From assembly GCA_014728115.1 (NCBI GenBank), contig WJME01000232.1, positions 1 through 64,000 on the forward strand: a stretch of 64,000 nt of DNA. Reading direction: 5' to 3'. Shown here one piece after another: positions 63,254 to 64,000 of the stretch (position 1 is its first letter; each line of letters begins with the position of its first letter). The stretch is from Candidatus Zhuqueibacterota bacterium (GTDB lineage: Bacteria; Zhuqueibacterota; Zhuqueibacteria; Residuimicrobiales; Oceaniaggregativiventaceae). Position numbers and translations under genes: made by a program. The notes under the pieces were generated by a model. The model was not told the DNA's origin and did no database searches. It saw nothing but the letters and a program-made list of their open reading frames with translations.

Positions 63254-63865
63254 TTACTTTTTTTCCATTGTTATCAAGGTATCCACGAGCTCATTAGAGC
63301 TTTCTTCCATGTCGACAATGAGTTTGTCGATGCGGGATACACAATAATTATGCGTTGTTTGGATGATGATGGCAACAACAAGACCGAACAAGGTCGTCAA
63401 CAACGCAACAGAAATACCACTCGCCACGATGGTGGGAGAGATATCATTGGCAGCAGCGATAGAATCAAACGCCTGAATCATTCCCATAACCGTTCCGGTA
63501 AACCCAAGCATAGGGGCGATCGATACAACCGTTGCCAACCAGACCAGACCTTTTTCCAAAAAAGCCATCTCGATGGAACCGGCACTGGTAATCGACTTTT
63601 CGACACTTTCAATACCGCGGTCGGCACGCATCAAACCAGCGTGAAAAATACTGGCAACAGGGCCACGTGTATTGGCACAAACCTCTATTGCGGCATCGAT
63701 TCCGCCTTCTTTTAGGGCGTCTTTAACTTTGGCAATAAATTTACGAGTATTTACACCGGCTCTCGTCAGAGTCCAGATACGCTCTAAACTGATCGCAAGA
63801 CCGATAATCAACAATACAAGGATTGGCCACATAAAGTCGCCGCCAGATTCAAACATTTCAACCAT
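63254..63865 (-). CDS. exbB: ExbB/TolQ/MotA-family proton channel protein
   Basis: 203 aa from the ATG at 63865, with GGAGGA nine bases upstream; the ATG at 63874 would touch the site. Three membrane helices are present, with the family block VSIAPMLGFTGTVMGMIQAFDSIAAANDI and the final helix GISVALLTTLFGLVVAIIIQT. It forms the pentameric stator around ExbD that powers TonB. It is the first gene of the exbB-exbD-exbD-tonB operon. Confidence 0.94.
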   Translation of the reverse strand: MVEMFESGGDFMWPILVLLIIGLAISLERIWTLTRAGVNTRKFIAKVKDALKEGGIDAAIEVCANTRGPVASIFHAGLMRADRGIESVEKSITSAGSIEMAFLEKGLVWLATVVSIAPMLGFTGTVMGMIQAFDSIAAANDISPTIVASGISVALLTTLFGLVVAIIIQTTHNYCVSRIDKLIVDMEESSNELVDTLITMEKK

Positions 63866-63942
63866 TCTGTCCATTCCTCCAAACCCTTATCTTTTTTAAT
63901 TTTAAGTTAATTAGAACTAATTGTTTTGGACAAAGTCTTTAA

Positions 63943-63971
63943 AACATACCATTTTTTAGTGTCAAAGTCAA
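63943..63971 (-). promoter_or_regulatory. Promoter of the exbB operon
   Basis: Minus strand: TTGACT (63971-63966), 17-bp spacer, TATGTT (63948-63943), about 78 bp before the exbB start. It is one of the clearest sigma-70-like promoters in the window. Confidence 0.65.
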
Positions 63972-64000
63972 CACCTTTTTTGGAGAATAGTCCTCAATTT

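Overview
The window looks like a chromosomal segment of a free-living, Gram-negative member of the FCB superphylum (Calditrichota/KSB1/Balneolota-like). The evidence is indirect: a secreted protein ends in a YPNPFN-type secretion-sorting domain, another ends in a FlgD-like Ig domain, there is an ExbB-ExbD-ExbD-TonB locus, and the carotenoid cluster has a Bacteroidota-style layout. No rRNA or tRNA was found, so the phylum cannot be fixed. Most starts have good GGAG-type ribosome binding sites, and several intergenic regions share a promoter pattern close to TTGAyT-N16/17-TAwwTT.

Light and pigment region (1-10.9 kb). The 3' end of an Fe-S photolyase-like gene converges on a CarH/LitR-type B12 photoreceptor repressor and an unusual SDR. 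Divergent from these runs a plus-strand carotenoid cluster: TPR protein, crtYcd, crtD, crtI, crtB, acyltransferase, GT2 (cruG-like), cruF and crtW. Together these predict a light-induced, 4-keto, monocyclic, glycosylated and probably acylated carotenoid of the salinixanthin type.

Amino-acid region (10.8-24.9 kb). metX-metW (minus strand) has a potentially structured leader. ilvD-ilvB-leuC-leuD (plus strand) is preceded by a promoter and a 46-codon Leu/Ile/Val-rich leader ORF. After a terminator come gltB-gltD (minus strand), which form NADPH glutamate synthase.

Middle region (25-43 kb). It holds a periplasmic TPR protein, uvrA, and a promoter-to-terminator operon for four secreted proteins (DUF1593, pectate lyase, TIM-barrel glycosidase, second DUF1593). 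Next are a giant secreted protein with three eight-repeat PQQ-type propellers, yceH, a Tat-exported sugar isomerase/epimerase-like protein and an NhaC antiporter.

Right region (43.4-64 kb). It begins with a CitD-CitE fusion plus CitF, followed by secD-secF-STAS, purA, a YihY/BrkB membrane protein and a lamin-tail surface protein. The minus strand then carries an unknown membrane-anchored protein, a lipid kinase, DsbD, an ECF sigma factor, two paralogous TonB genes, a lipoprotein, two ExbD and ExbB. The downstream TonB copy has its own promoter and a roughly 220-nt hairpin-rich leader. I saw no CRISPR array, prophage, insertion sequence or origin.
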